DNA of 64,000 nt. Source: Chryseobacterium taiwanense. GTDB lineage: Bacteria > Bacteroidota > Bacteroidia > Flavobacteriales > Weeksellaceae. Below the pieces are notes generated by a model. The model saw nothing but the letters and a program-made list of their open reading frames with translations. It was not told where the DNA came from and did no database searches. The DNA is taken from NCBI RefSeq assembly GCF_000813825.1, contig NZ_JWTA01000001.1, positions 248,001 through 312,000 on the forward strand. Direction: 5' to 3'. The translations under genes and the position numbers were made by a program. Each line of letters starts with the position of its first letter. Within the stretch, counting starts at the first letter, position 1. Of the stretch, positions 34,298-43,791 are shown one piece after another.

Positions 34298-34723
34298 ATG
34301 AAAATAACACTTAACAGACTCAACGACGATTTTTTATTTGAATGTACCAACTCACAAGGGAATTCAATTTTACTGGATAATACTTCTCAGCCGGGAGCAA
34401 AAGGAGTTTCTCCAATGGAAAGTGTTTTGATGGCAGTTGCAGGATGCAGCGGAATCGATGTAGTTTCTATCCTGAAAAAACAGAGACAGGAAATTACAGG
34501 TTTTAAAGCTGAGGTAGAAGGAGAGCGTGTTCCTGTTGAAGATGCAAAACCATTCAAAGCGATTAAGGTGAAATTTCTAATAGAAGGAAATATTGATCCT
34601 AAAAAAGCACTGAAAGCAGCTCAGTTATCTTTTGAAAAATACTGTTCAGTTTCTAAAACATTAGAACCTAATGTAGAAATTGGGTACGAAGTTTTTGTAA
34701 ACGGAGAACAGGTTACTAATTAG
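34298..34723 (+). CDS. OsmC-family protein
   Basis: A 141-residue OsmC/Ohr-fold protein. It shows the MESVLMAVAGCSGIDVVSIL helix with the first redox cysteine (near residue 51) and a second cysteine in FEKYCSVSKTL (near 112), the spacing expected for the peroxidatic and resolving cysteines. It probably reduces organic hydroperoxides or acts in a related thiol-based role. Monocistronic with a strong terminator. Confidence 0.9.
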   Translation: MKITLNRLNDDFLFECTNSQGNSILLDNTSQPGAKGVSPMESVLMAVAGCSGIDVVSILKKQRQEITGFKAEVEGERVPVEDAKPFKAIKVKFLIEGNIDPKKALKAAQLSFEKYCSVSKTLEPNVEIGYEVFVNGEQVTN

Positions 34724-34742
34724 AATACGATTACTAATATTT

Positions 34743-34794
34743 TAGGGTATTAGAATTTGAACAATTTGTTCGGTTCTAATACCCTAATTTTTTT
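34743..34794 (+). terminator. Bidirectional terminator between OsmC and GH63 genes
   Basis: Long perfect 13-bp stem TAGGGTATTAGAA / TTCTAATACCCTA (34743-34755 with 34774-34786), followed by ATTTTTTTA. It ends at the stop of the convergent GH63-like gene. Confidence 0.88.
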
Positions 34795-34796
34795 AT

Positions 34797-37409
34797 TTAC
34801 ATTAATCTCGGTTTCATTAGCTTTGCAACCGTTGCAGTCCATCCCGTCTGATGCGACGCACCGACTCCACGACCATTGTCACCATGGAAATATTCAAAGA
34901 AGGTGATATAATCTCTAAAGTTTTCGTCATAATTAAACTTAGGATTTCCGCCATTGAACGGACGTTGCCCGTGTTCATCCTTTAAAAAGATAGAGCATAA
35001 TCTGTTGCTTATATTCTGAGCAACTTCATCAAGGTTTCGTTTATCACCACTTCCTGTAGGGAATTCTACTTTCAGACTATTTCCATAATAATAATGGAAA
35101 CGCTGTAAACTTTCCACAATCAGGAAATTAATAGGGAACCAAATCGGGCCTCTCCAGTTGCTGTTGCCACCAAACATTCTGCTGTCACTTTCTGCAGGAG
35201 TATAATACACTACATTTTCAGTTCCATGCACTGAAAATATAAACGGATTTTCTTCATATACCTTCGACATTGCACGAATTCCGTAAGTACTTAAAAACTC
35301 CTTTTCATCAAGCATTCTTGATAAAACTTTCGTCAATCTGTTCTTACGGAGAATACTCATCAAATGTTTTCTTCCTTGTCCTTCTTCGTCCCAGTGAGAA
35401 ACAAGTTTGGTAAGCTCAGGTTTGTTTTTTAGAATCCATTCCATTCTTGCGGTGAAGTTGGGCATGTTTTCTAATAATTTATGATCAACAATTTCTACAG
35501 CAAACATTGGAATCAGTCCCACAATACTTCTTAATCTTAGAGAAACACTGTTGCCGTTTCCAAGCTGAAGTACGTCATAGAAAAATCCGTCTTCTTCATT
35601 CCACAAACCTTTTGTTCCTTCGCCCAGGTTTTCCATCGCTTCTGCAATATAAAGATAATGCTCGAAGAATTTGATGGCCATATCTTCATACACTTGGTAA
35701 TATTGAGCCAGTTCCATAGCAATTCGCATCATATTCAATGCATACATTGCCATCCAGCTTGTTCCATCAGCTTGTTCCAGATGTTGTCCGTCCTTTAAAA
35801 CCATATTACGGTCAAAAGCACCGATGTTATCCAAACCAAGGAAACCGCCTCCGAAAATATTTTTACCATTTTTATCCTTTCGGTTCACCCACCATGTGAA
35901 ATTCAGAAGAAGCTTTTGGAAAACTTTTTCTAAAAATAAAAGATCGGGTTTTCCATTTTGTTTTTCATCAATTTTAAAAACACGGAAACAAGACCATGCA
36001 TGTACAGGTGGATTTACATCACTTAAATTCCATTCATAAGCAGGAAGCTGCCCGTTTGGATGCATATACCATTCCTTCGTCAGCAAAAGAAGCTGTCCTT
36101 TTGCAAATTCCGCATCAATGATGGAAAAAGGAACACAATGAAATGCTAGATCCCAAGTTGCATACCACGGATATTCCCATTTGTCAGGCATGGAAATAAT
36201 GTCTTTGTTATGCATGTGATTCCATTCCGTATTTCGGACATAATTGTTGAAATCTCTTGGAGCATCAAAATTAGGATCACCTTTCAGCCATTTTCCAACA
36301 TTGTAGTGATAGAACTGTTTATTCCAGAGCAAACCTGCAAAAGCCTGTCTCTGAACGTTTTTTTCATCATCATCTACAACATCGCTCTGAATTTCATTAT
36401 AAAACTCATTGGCTTCCTCAATTTTCTGTGCAAATATTTCGTCAAACTGATCAAAAGGTTCATCCAGATCATTTGGTGAGAGTCTGAAATCAAAAGTTTT
36501 AGATGCTCCGCCTTCAATCGTTTCATCAAGCAGGAAAGAAGCTTTCGTCCCTGTTTTCTCAGGATTGATCGTGTTAGTTCCATGAACTATATAATCATTG
36601 ATCCCGTCTTTGAAATAAGTATTTCCTGAAAAAGGAGTTCCGTATAATTTAGGATTGTTAGTTTCATTATCACAAAAAACACTCTTCGTATTATTATTTC
36701 TTGAATAAAACTTTTTAATAGAAATACTGTCATGATTGATGTCGATAGTTCCGTCATTAACTGCATTTAACTGAGCTTTATACGTATTGTATCCCCATTT
36801 CCAATTGTTTCTAAACCAGATGGTAGGAGCAATTAAAAGAGGAGCATTGAAAGTACTTCTGTTGCAAACCGTGATTCTTACTAGAATATCGTTGTGATCG
36901 GCTTTGGCATATTCAATGAAAATATCAAAATATTCATTCTGATCGAAAATTCCGGTGTCGATGATTTCGTATTCAGGTTCTTTATTGCTTCTCTTGGCAT
37001 TCTCAGAACGGATTTTATCATAAGGAAAAGCATTGATAGGATATTTATACACCATCTTCATATAACTGTGTGTTGGTGTATTATCCAGATAATAAAAGAT
37101 TTCTTTGATGTCTTCCCCGTGATTTCCTTCAGGATTGCTCAGCCCGAAAAAACGTTCTTTTACTATTTTATCTTTCTTATTCCAAAAAGAAAAAGCAAAA
37201 CAGAAAAGCTGTTTTACATCAGAGATTCCGGCAATTCCTTCCTCTCCCCATCGGTAGGCATAGCTTTCTGCAGCATCATGACTGGCGAAATTCCATGCAT
37301 CCCCGTTAGAACTGTAATCTTCACGCACATTTCCCCATTGTCGGTTACTTACATAGGGACCCCAGTTTTTCCAATTGGTATCTCGTAATCTTTGTTTTTC
37401 AGCACTCAT
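34797..37409 (-). CDS. GH63/MGH1-like glucosidase
   Basis: An 870-residue glycosidase of the (alpha/alpha)6 MGH1-like/GH63 group. Visible landmarks include the N-terminal LRDTNWKNWGPYVSNRQWG, catalytic-domain segments WEYPWYATWDLAFHCVPF (the WDxAF aspartate region) and GWTATVAKLM at the C-terminus, plus RGPIWFPINFL and NWRGPIW near residue 745. No signal peptide, so cytoplasmic. Such bacterial enzymes hydrolyse alpha-glucosidic or mannosyl-glycerate-type substrates. Substrate not determinable. Transcribed alone toward the shared terminator. Confidence 0.85.
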   Translation of the reverse strand: MSAEKQRLRDTNWKNWGPYVSNRQWGNVREDYSSNGDAWNFASHDAAESYAYRWGEEGIAGISDVKQLFCFAFSFWNKKDKIVKERFFGLSNPEGNHGEDIKEIFYYLDNTPTHSYMKMVYKYPINAFPYDKIRSENAKRSNKEPEYEIIDTGIFDQNEYFDIFIEYAKADHNDILVRITVCNRSTFNAPLLIAPTIWFRNNWKWGYNTYKAQLNAVNDGTIDINHDSISIKKFYSRNNNTKSVFCDNETNNPKLYGTPFSGNTYFKDGINDYIVHGTNTINPEKTGTKASFLLDETIEGGASKTFDFRLSPNDLDEPFDQFDEIFAQKIEEANEFYNEIQSDVVDDDEKNVQRQAFAGLLWNKQFYHYNVGKWLKGDPNFDAPRDFNNYVRNTEWNHMHNKDIISMPDKWEYPWYATWDLAFHCVPFSIIDAEFAKGQLLLLTKEWYMHPNGQLPAYEWNLSDVNPPVHAWSCFRVFKIDEKQNGKPDLLFLEKVFQKLLLNFTWWVNRKDKNGKNIFGGGFLGLDNIGAFDRNMVLKDGQHLEQADGTSWMAMYALNMMRIAMELAQYYQVYEDMAIKFFEHYLYIAEAMENLGEGTKGLWNEEDGFFYDVLQLGNGNSVSLRLRSIVGLIPMFAVEIVDHKLLENMPNFTARMEWILKNKPELTKLVSHWDEEGQGRKHLMSILRKNRLTKVLSRMLDEKEFLSTYGIRAMSKVYEENPFIFSVHGTENVVYYTPAESDSRMFGGNSNWRGPIWFPINFLIVESLQRFHYYYGNSLKVEFPTGSGDKRNLDEVAQNISNRLCSIFLKDEHGQRPFNGGNPKFNYDENFRDYITFFEYFHGDNGRGVGASHQTGWTATVAKLMKPRLM

Positions 37410-37561
37410 AGTTCAGCATTTTTCAATACGAAGGTAGTTTTTTTGAGAAAAAATTGCAACATCCTGAATCTGAATAAAATTTAATATTCACAGACAAGCC
37501 TTTATTAAATAGGGTTTCTGAGCTTTAAAATAATTTATTTTAATATATAAAAGAAATGTTA

Positions 37562-37569
37562 TACCTTTG
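37562..37569 (+). promoter_or_regulatory. -7 promoter element (TACCTTTG) of the methionine operon
   Basis: Perfect TAnnTTTG 30 nt upstream of the riboswitch P1 stem. The predicted transcript would begin about 37573 and include the whole aptamer. Confidence 0.6.
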
Positions 37570-37598
37570 CACCATTCGATCATTCAAATATTGAAAAT

Positions 37599-37703
37599 GT
37601 TATCAAGAAAGGTTGAGGGATTAGACCCTGTGAAACCTTAGCAACCCTTTGCGAAAGCAAAGAAGGTGCTACGTTCTACCAGATTTATTTTTGGACAGAT
37701 AAC
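37599..37703 (+). ncRNA. SAM-I (S-box) riboswitch
   Basis: An S-box aptamer closed by a perfect P1 helix GTTATC / GATAAC (37599-37604 with 37698-37703). Core landmarks follow in the right order: AAGAAAGGTTGAGGGA, TTAGACCCTGTGAAACCT, TAGCAACC, a P3-type hairpin CTTTGCGAAAGCAAAG, and AAGGTGCTACGTTCTACCAGA. This is the S-adenosylmethionine-binding class I element. It precedes metX, the first gene of a methionine biosynthesis run, and is expected to lower expression when SAM is abundant. Confidence 0.95.
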
Positions 37704-37737
37704 TTACTGAAGTTCTTTTCAGCCATTTCCTGTGGCA

Positions 37738-37774
37738 TTTTCAATTGTATTAAAATATATAATAGAATTGAAAA
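37738..37774 (+). promoter_or_regulatory. Candidate start-sequestering stem in riboswitch leader
   Basis: TTTTCAATT (37738-37746) is exactly complementary to AATTGAAAA (37766-37774), which contains the likely TTG start codon of metX at 37768. A second small hairpin, GCCA/TGGC (37722-37725 with 37733-37736), precedes it. No strong T-tract terminator is visible between aptamer and gene, so translational control is a reasonable inference. The stem is A/U-rich and may be weak. Confidence 0.4.
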
Positions 37775-38712
37775 CAGAACTCAACTATATTAACTTTACC
37801 TATCAAACAGATTCCCATAAGGAATACAATATTTCGTTGAGCTATCAGCTTTTCGGGAAAGACCTGTTTTCAGCACCGATCATTTTAGTTAACCATGCCT
37901 TAACCGGAAATTCTAATGTTTCAGGTGAAAATGGATGGTGGAAGCAACTGATTGGAGAAGGTCAGGTAATTGATACAAATACATACACGGTTCTGTGTTT
38001 CAATATTCCCGGAAACGGTTACGATGATTTTTTTATTGATGAGTACGAAGATTTCACGCCTTCAGATATTGCCAATATCTTTTTAAAAGGGCTTGAAATA
38101 TTACATATTAAAAGTGTATACGCCATTATTGGAGGCTCTTTAGGTGGAGGAATCGGTTGGGAGATGTTGGTGAAAAATCCACATTTAGCCGAAATTTTTA
38201 TTCCTATTGCCTGTGATTTTAAAACTCATGATTGGCTTCATGCACAATGTCTGGTTCAGAAATTTTTGTTGAATCAAAATGATGAGCCTTTACAGAAAGC
38301 CAGAATCCATGCGATGCTCTGTTACAGAACACCAGAATCTTTAAACGACAGATTTCAAAACAAATATAATCAGGAAAAACAGCGATTGGAGTCAGAAGAC
38401 TGGCTTGTTTATCATGGAAATTCACTAAACGAAAGATTTAGTTTAAAATCTTATAAGCTGATGAACCATTTACTGATGAATATCAATGCAGATGAAAAAA
38501 AACTGGAAAAAATAGAAGCACGAATGCACCTGATCTCAGTAGATACAGACTTATTTTTTCCGGCATCAGAGATTCGAATGTGCTTTGAAAAGCTGAAAAC
38601 GAAAAAAGAAAATGTTTTCTATCACGAGATACAGTCAATTCATGGGCATGACGCCTTTTTAATGGAGTACAAACAACTAAATAATATAATAAAACCTATT
38701 CTGAAAATATGA
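37768..38712 (+). CDS. metX: Homoserine O-acyltransferase (MetX-like alpha/beta hydrolase)
   Basis: A 314-residue protein from TTG 37768. An in-frame GTG at 37732 is possible, but it adds a hydrophobic stretch with no family match that I can see. It acylates homoserine at the start of the methionine branch. The catalytic triad is visible: nucleophile serine in IGGSLGGGIGWEM, aspartate in SVDTDLFFP and histidine in HGHDAFLMEY. The oxyanion segment is LVNHALTGNSNV. Somewhat shorter than typical MetX (~350-380). It overlaps the next gene by 4 bp and is controlled by the SAM riboswitch. Confidence 0.88.
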   Translation: MKTELNYINFTYQTDSHKEYNISLSYQLFGKDLFSAPIILVNHALTGNSNVSGENGWWKQLIGEGQVIDTNTYTVLCFNIPGNGYDDFFIDEYEDFTPSDIANIFLKGLEILHIKSVYAIIGGSLGGGIGWEMLVKNPHLAEIFIPIACDFKTHDWLHAQCLVQKFLLNQNDEPLQKARIHAMLCYRTPESLNDRFQNKYNQEKQRLESEDWLVYHGNSLNERFSLKSYKLMNHLLMNINADEKKLEKIEARMHLISVDTDLFFPASEIRMCFEKLKTKKENVFYHEIQSIHGHDAFLMEYKQLNNIIKPILKI

Positions 38713-40247
38713 CAACATCAGATATTATAAACATCTATCGAAACAAAGCATTGGTAAATTTTGAGGGAAAAGATTTCCTCGGACAAATTGGAGTGGATTC
38801 CAGAATTTTTAGAGTGCTGAATGATGCCGGGATAAGCGTAGGAGTGATTTCTCAACAGGCGATTGAGAACGGAATTTCTGTTTTGGTAGATGAAAATGAT
38901 GCGGAAGATGCAGTACGTGTTCTTTCTGAAGAATTTAAAAATGAAAAAGTAAAAGGAACGGTAAGTAATATCTACAGTATCAATAATGTAGCGGTGATCG
39001 GATTTGTATCTGAAAATTATAATAAAATCCTTTCCGAGCTTCAAAGAAACAAGATCTTCCCTTTGCTGTTAAATCAAATTGCATCTGCTGGAAGAGTAAA
39101 TATAGTGGTGACAGATAGCCAAACGGAGATTACAAAAAATATCATAGAAACTGAAATCTATGGAAAACCGAAAGTGGTACATTTAGCTTTAATCGGGCAC
39201 GGAAATGTAGGCGGAACTTTGGTAGAGCAGATCTTAGATTCTTCACACGATATTTTAACGAGAAAAAGACTACAGCTGAAAATCGTTGCCATTGCCAATT
39301 CCAAAAAAATGGCTTTAAACAAAGGCGGTTTTGGAAGCGACTGGAGACAGAAAGTGAATTACTCTCAAACAGAATCTAGCGTAGAAGGACTCATCAATTA
39401 TGCAAAAGAACACCATCTGGAAAATCTGGTGATGGTAGATAATACGGCCAGTAAAGACTTTGTAAAACATTACGATGTGTTTGTAGATAATGGTTTTGAT
39501 ATTGTTTCATCCAATAAAATCTACAATACACTTCCTATCGCAAACTATAGAAGTTTAAGAAAAGCATTAGAGAAAAATAAAAAACAGTACCTGTACGAAA
39601 CCAATGTTGGAGCTGGTTTGCCATTGATTGACACCATAAAATTATTACACCTTTCAGGAGAAAATATTACAAGAATCAAAGGGGTTTTCTCAGGAACATT
39701 GAGCTATGTTTTCAATAATTTTTCTTTGAGAAACGATAAATTTTCAACCATTATCAATGAAGCGTTGGAAAAAGGATATACAGAGCCGGATCCGAGAGAA
39801 GACTTATCAGGAAACGATGTAGCGAGAAAATTATTGATCTTGGCAAGAGAATTAGACTTAATCAATGAATTTGAAGATATCAATATTCAGAATTTAGTCC
39901 CTGAAAGTCTGCTTTCGGTTTCAAAATCTGAATTCCTTTCGAGACTGGAAGAGCTGGATGAAGAATATCAGAAAATTAAAGAAAGTCAGGAGCCAGGACA
40001 TGTGTTAAGATATGTTGGAGATTTACACGGAGACTTGCAAAAAGAAAAAGGAGAGCTTGATGTAAAATTGGTTTCTGTTCCTGCAACGTCTGCTTTAGGA
40101 CAGTTGAAAGGTTCTGATTCTATTTTTGAAATTTATACCGAAAGTTATGGGGAGAACCCAATTGTGATCATGGGAGCCGGAGCCGGAGCAAAAGTGACGG
40201 CAAGAGGCGTTTTCGGAGATATTTTAAGACTAAGTGAAAAAAAATAA
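38709..40247 (+). CDS. Homoserine dehydrogenase with N-terminal ACT domains, no kinase
   Basis: A 512-residue protein. Residues ~1-135 are two ACT-type regulatory units of the aspartokinase kind (VDSRIFRVLNDAGISVGVISQQ; NVAVIGFVSENYNKILSELQ). The homoserine dehydrogenase part follows: Rossmann ALIGHGNVGGTLV near 157, YETNVGAGLPLIDTIK near 297, IKGVFSGTLSYVFN, and the catalytic DPREDLSGNDVARKLL near 358. This is the layout of a bifunctional ThrA/MetL protein with the kinase catalytic domain removed. It makes homoserine from aspartate semialdehyde, and is probably allosterically regulated. Coupled to metX by ATGA overlap. Confidence 0.9.
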   Translation: MTTSDIINIYRNKALVNFEGKDFLGQIGVDSRIFRVLNDAGISVGVISQQAIENGISVLVDENDAEDAVRVLSEEFKNEKVKGTVSNIYSINNVAVIGFVSENYNKILSELQRNKIFPLLLNQIASAGRVNIVVTDSQTEITKNIIETEIYGKPKVVHLALIGHGNVGGTLVEQILDSSHDILTRKRLQLKIVAIANSKKMALNKGGFGSDWRQKVNYSQTESSVEGLINYAKEHHLENLVMVDNTASKDFVKHYDVFVDNGFDIVSSNKIYNTLPIANYRSLRKALEKNKKQYLYETNVGAGLPLIDTIKLLHLSGENITRIKGVFSGTLSYVFNNFSLRNDKFSTIINEALEKGYTEPDPREDLSGNDVARKLLILARELDLINEFEDINIQNLVPESLLSVSKSEFLSRLEELDEEYQKIKESQEPGHVLRYVGDLHGDLQKEKGELDVKLVSVPATSALGQLKGSDSIFEIYTESYGENPIVIMGAGAGAKVTARGVFGDILRLSEKK

Positions 40248-40297
40248 ATTAATATAACAATTTAATAATGTAGAGGTTGGGTAGTATTGATTATTAT

Positions 40298-40325
40298 TGT
40301 CATGCTGAGCTTGTCGAAGCATCTC
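40298..40325 (+). repeat. Intergenic repeat copy (GTCATGCTGAG type)
   Basis: TTGTCATGCTGAGCTTGTCG followed by AAGCATCT, in the spacer between homoserine dehydrogenase and metZ. It shares the TTGTCATxCTGAGC core with the copy at 30197-30228. Confidence 0.6.
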
Positions 40326-40370
40326 ATTATCATATTGCTAAACTCATACATTACTACATATTAAAACTCT

Positions 40371-41531
40371 ATGGAAAATTTTGAAACCTTCGCGATAAGA
40401 ACCCAGACTGAAAGAACTCAGTTTGATGAACATTCAACGCCTTTATACCTTACATCCAGCTTTATTTTTCAGGATGCAGAAGATATGAGAGCTAGCTTTG
40501 CAGAAGAAAAATCTAAAAACCTTTACAGCCGGTTTTCAAACCCGAATGTAACTGAATTCACAGATAAGATTGCTAAAATGGAAGGCGCAGAAGCAGGATA
40601 TGCTTTTGCGACAGGAATGGCTGCGATTTATTCAACATTCGCTACTTTGTTAAATGCAGGAGATCATATTGTAAGCTGTCAGTCGGTTTTTGGTTCTACC
40701 CATACCTTGTTCACCAAATATTTCCCGAAATGGAATATTGAAACAACTTACTTCAAAGCCGAAGATGCGGAAAACGTAGAAAAATATATTCAGCCGAATA
40801 CGAAAATTTTATACTTAGAAACACCTACCAATCCTGCGATTGAAGTATTGGATTTAGAATTTTTCGGACAGATTGCTAAGAAACATAATCTGATTTTCAT
40901 TGTAGACAACTGTTTTGCAACACCGTACTTGCAACAACCGATAAAATACGGCGCAGATATCGTGGTTCATTCTGCTACAAAGTTAATTGACGGTCAAGGT
41001 CGTGTTTTAGGTGGAGTAGCAGTCGGAAGAGAAGATCTCATTCGTGAAATTTATCTTTTTGCAAGAAATACAGGACCTGCAATGTCTCCTTTCAATGCTT
41101 GGGTTTTGTCAAAAAGTTTAGAAACTCTAGCGATCCGTGTTGAAAAGCACTGTGAAAATGCCTTGAAAGTGGCTGAGTTTTTAGAAAGCCATCCGAATGT
41201 AGAATTGGTAAAATATCCATTTTTACCGTCTCATCCAAGTTATGAAGTGGCAAAAAAACAAATGAAATTAGGAGGAAATATTGTTGCCTTCGAAATCAAA
41301 GGAGGAATTGAAGGCGGAAGAAACTTTTTAGATAACATTAAAATGTGCTCTCTTTCTGCAAATCTGGGTGATACAAGAACAATTGTGACACATCCTGCAT
41401 CTACAACACACTCCAAACTATCAGATGAAGAAAGAAATGAGGTTGGAATTACGGCAGGTCTGGTTCGTTGCTCAGTTGGTTTGGAAAATGTAGAAGATGT
41501 TATTGCAGATTTAAAGCAGGCATTGGATTAA
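40371..41531 (+). CDS. metZ: O-acylhomoserine sulfhydrylase (MetZ-like PLP enzyme)
   Basis: A 386-residue Cys/Met-metabolism PLP enzyme. The PLP lysine is in VVHSATKLIDGQGRVLGG (near residue 207). Substrate and cofactor segments YSRFSNPNVTEF, GMAAIYSTF, YLETPTNPAIEV and DNCFATPYLQQP are all intact. It replaces the acyl group of acylhomoserine with sulfide to give homocysteine directly. MetZ-type assignment rests on overall pattern; cystathionine synthase or lyase activity cannot be fully ruled out. Sits in the SAM-riboswitch methionine region, 123 bp after the dehydrogenase. Confidence 0.9.
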   Translation: MENFETFAIRTQTERTQFDEHSTPLYLTSSFIFQDAEDMRASFAEEKSKNLYSRFSNPNVTEFTDKIAKMEGAEAGYAFATGMAAIYSTFATLLNAGDHIVSCQSVFGSTHTLFTKYFPKWNIETTYFKAEDAENVEKYIQPNTKILYLETPTNPAIEVLDLEFFGQIAKKHNLIFIVDNCFATPYLQQPIKYGADIVVHSATKLIDGQGRVLGGVAVGREDLIREIYLFARNTGPAMSPFNAWVLSKSLETLAIRVEKHCENALKVAEFLESHPNVELVKYPFLPSHPSYEVAKKQMKLGGNIVAFEIKGGIEGGRNFLDNIKMCSLSANLGDTRTIVTHPASTTHSKLSDEERNEVGITAGLVRCSVGLENVEDVIADLKQALD

Positions 41532-41540
41532 TTCAATAAG

Positions 41541-41593
41541 AACGGGCTTTAGCCCGTTTAAAAATAACGAAATACAAAATGGGCTTTAGCCCA
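41541..41593 (+). repeat. Pair of GGGCTTTAGCCC palindromes
   Basis: AACGGGCTTTAGCCCGTT (41541-41558) and TGGGCTTTAGCCCA (41580-41593), 21 nt apart, fill the spacer between metZ and the MetH N-part. Both form tight hairpins on a TT loop. Such GGGCTTTAGCCC units are a dispersed repeat in Chryseobacterium-like genomes. Confidence 0.6.
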
Positions 41594-41601
41594 AACATAC
41601 A

Positions 41602-42612
41602 ATGAAAAATTCAGAACAACTATACAAAGCATTATCCGAAAGAATTTTAATTCTTGACGGGGCAATGGGAACAATGCTTCAGCGATATAAATTTGAAGAA
41701 GAAGACTATCGCGGAGAACGTTTCAAAGACTGGGAACATCCGGTAAAAGGAAACAATGATTTGTTGTCATTAACGCAGCCTCAAGCGATTGAAGAAGTTC
41801 ACAGAAAATACTTGGAGGCAGGAGCAGATATTCTGGAAACCAATACGTTCTCCGGAACAACGATTGCGATGGCAGATTACCACATGGAAGATTTAGTGTA
41901 TGAATTGAACTATGAATCTGCAAAAATTGCAAGAAAAGTATGTGACGAATTCACCGCTCAAAATCCTGATAAACCAAGATTCGTAGCGGGTTCTATTGGT
42001 CCGACTAACAGAACGGCAAGTTTAAGTCCGGATGTAAATGATCCGGGTTATAGAGCTATTACATTTGAAGAACTGAGAGTGGCTTACAAACAGCAATGTG
42101 AAGCTTTATTAGATGGCGGATCAGATATTCTTTTAGTAGAAACCATTTTCGATACATTGAATGCAAAAGCAGCATTGTTTGCGATTGATGAAATTCAGGA
42201 CGAAAGAGGGATCAAAATTCCAATCATGGTTTCAGGAACCATTACTGATGCTTCCGGAAGAACGTTGAGCGGACAAACTGCAGAAGCTTTCTTAATCTCT
42301 GTTTCCCACTTGAATTTATTGAGTGTTGGTTTCAACTGCGCTTTGGGAGCAAACCAATTGACACCATATTTGGAAACATTGGCTCATAATTCGGAATTCA
42401 ACGTTTCTGCTTATCCCAATGCGGGGTTACCAAACGCTTTTGGAAAATATGATGAAACACCTGAAGATATGGCAAGCCAGGTAAAGGAATATGTGGAAAA
42501 AGGATTGATCAATATTATCGGTGGTTGTTGCGGAACAACACCGGAGCATATCAAAGCAATTGCAGATTTGGTAGCCCAATATCCGCCAAGAAAATCGAAG
42601 GAATTTGTATAA
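41602..42612 (+). CDS. metH: Homocysteine S-methyltransferase module of split MetH
   Basis: A 336-residue protein equal to the N-terminal homocysteine-binding barrel of cobalamin-dependent methionine synthase. It begins with [14 protein letters not shown]. The zinc cysteines are in [10 protein letters not shown] (near residue 248) and the [11 protein letters not shown] pair near 311-312. The cobalamin, folate and reactivation modules are absent here but encoded 1.2 kb downstream as a separate protein, so this is a split MetH. Part of the riboswitch-led methionine region. Confidence 0.93.
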   Translation: MKNSEQLYKALSERILILDGAMGTMLQRYKFEEEDYRGERFKDWEHPVKGNNDLLSLTQPQAIEEVHRKYLEAGADILETNTFSGTTIAMADYHMEDLVYELNYESAKIARKVCDEFTAQNPDKPRFVAGSIGPTNRTASLSPDVNDPGYRAITFEELRVAYKQQCEALLDGGSDILLVETIFDTLNAKAALFAIDEIQDERGIKIPIMVSGTITDASGRTLSGQTAEAFLISVSHLNLLSVGFNCALGANQLTPYLETLAHNSEFNVSAYPNAGLPNAFGKYDETPEDMASQVKEYVEKGLINIIGGCCGTTPEHIKAIADLVAQYPPRKSKEFV

Positions 42613-42695
42613 TTTGATAGAATTTTTTCATTGAATTGATAAGAAAAGGAACGGTTTTTTATATTATCTTTAATTACATCACAAAATGTACGATA

Positions 42696-43787
42696 ATGGA
42701 AAAGCCGATTTATTTCAAAGATTCAGAGGATGCAAAACTGTTTAATGAACTAAGAAAAAAAGTGAACCAGCGCGTAGAAGCCATTCCCGAAAACAGGGAC
42801 CTGTATATCCAGATCAAAGCCATTATTTTGCCTTTGGTCTATTTTGGGTTATATGGGGTTGCTCTTTTTAATGCTGAAAAACCTTGGATTTATATCTTAA
42901 GCTTTGTATTGTTGGGAATTTCTTTGGTGTTGATTTATTTAAATCTGATTCACGAAGCTGCCCACAACAATATTTACAAAAGCAAGAGACTAAACAACTT
43001 GGTTTTACAGATTTTCGATTTTGTGGGAGCTAATTCCTACATCTGGAAAAAAAGACACATCGCAGCACATCACGCTTATCCGAATGTGGATGGATGGGAC
43101 ACAGATATTGAACAGAGCGGACTTCTGTTAATCGTTCCATGGATTAAAGCAAAAGGAGTTCAGAAATACCAGCATTTCTTTTTCTTTTTAGTCTATCCTT
43201 TATATCTGTTCAATTGGATGTTTATTCGGGATTTCAGAGACTTTTTTGATAAAGAAAGAGTCATTCTGAAAACTCAGGGAGCCATTCCAGTAAAAGAAAA
43301 AATTAAAATGGTCGCTTATAAACTGTTTTACTTTTTTTATCAGATTGTAGTTCCTGTTTTGTTTTTTAAAGTATCTGTCGGCTTGGCGTTGGGAGCTTGG
43401 TTTTTGCAGGTGATTTCGGCAAGTATTTTTGCCCTTTTTGTGCTGTTGCCTTTACATCCGCTTCCGGATAATGCATTTCCGAAACTGGATGAGAAAAACG
43501 GACTGCCTTTCAGTTGGCTTCATCATCAGTTTGAGGTCACCAATGATTTAAAAGAAAATAACTGGTTTGTGCGAAATGTGTTGGGAAATTTCAACTTTCA
43601 CGTTGCCCATCACCTTTTCCCGAATTACAGCTATTTATATTATAATGAAATCACAGAGGAAATCGAAGAATTTGCTAAAGAACATAACTTGTCTTACAAA
43701 CGGTTTCCGATTTTCACAGCTTTGGGCAAACATGTGAATTTGCTGAAGCAGAATGCGAATAACGCATACTATATTTTAGAAGAATAA
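42696..43787 (+). CDS. Fatty acid desaturase (acyl-CoA/lipid type)
   Basis: A 363-residue integral membrane di-iron desaturase from ATG 42696; an upstream start at 42636 adds an unlikely tail. All three histidine boxes are present: HEAAH (HxxxH, near residue 88), RHIAAHH (near 121), and [11 protein letters not shown] (HxxHH, near 307), with four to five hydrophobic helices. It introduces double bonds into membrane lipid acyl chains using a reductant such as ferredoxin. Its place between the two halves of methionine synthase is odd and has no obvious metabolic reason. Confidence 0.9.
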   Translation: MEKPIYFKDSEDAKLFNELRKKVNQRVEAIPENRDLYIQIKAIILPLVYFGLYGVALFNAEKPWIYILSFVLLGISLVLIYLNLIHEAAHNNIYKSKRLNNLVLQIFDFVGANSYIWKKRHIAAHHAYPNVDGWDTDIEQSGLLLIVPWIKAKGVQKYQHFFFFLVYPLYLFNWMFIRDFRDFFDKERVILKTQGAIPVKEKIKMVAYKLFYFFYQIVVPVLFFKVSVGLALGAWFLQVISASIFALFVLLPLHPLPDNAFPKLDEKNGLPFSWLHHQFEVTNDLKENNWFVRNVLGNFNFHVAHHLFPNYSYLYYNEITEEIEEFAKEHNLSYKRFPIFTALGKHVNLLKQNANNAYYILEE

Positions 43788-43791
43788 GTTG

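Noticed and set aside
37732..37767. GTG start 12 codons upstream for metX
   Set aside because: It lies in the riboswitch expression platform inside a small hairpin, adds a hydrophobic segment with no family match, and the TTG at 37768 begins the recognisable protein. Kept as an alternative.
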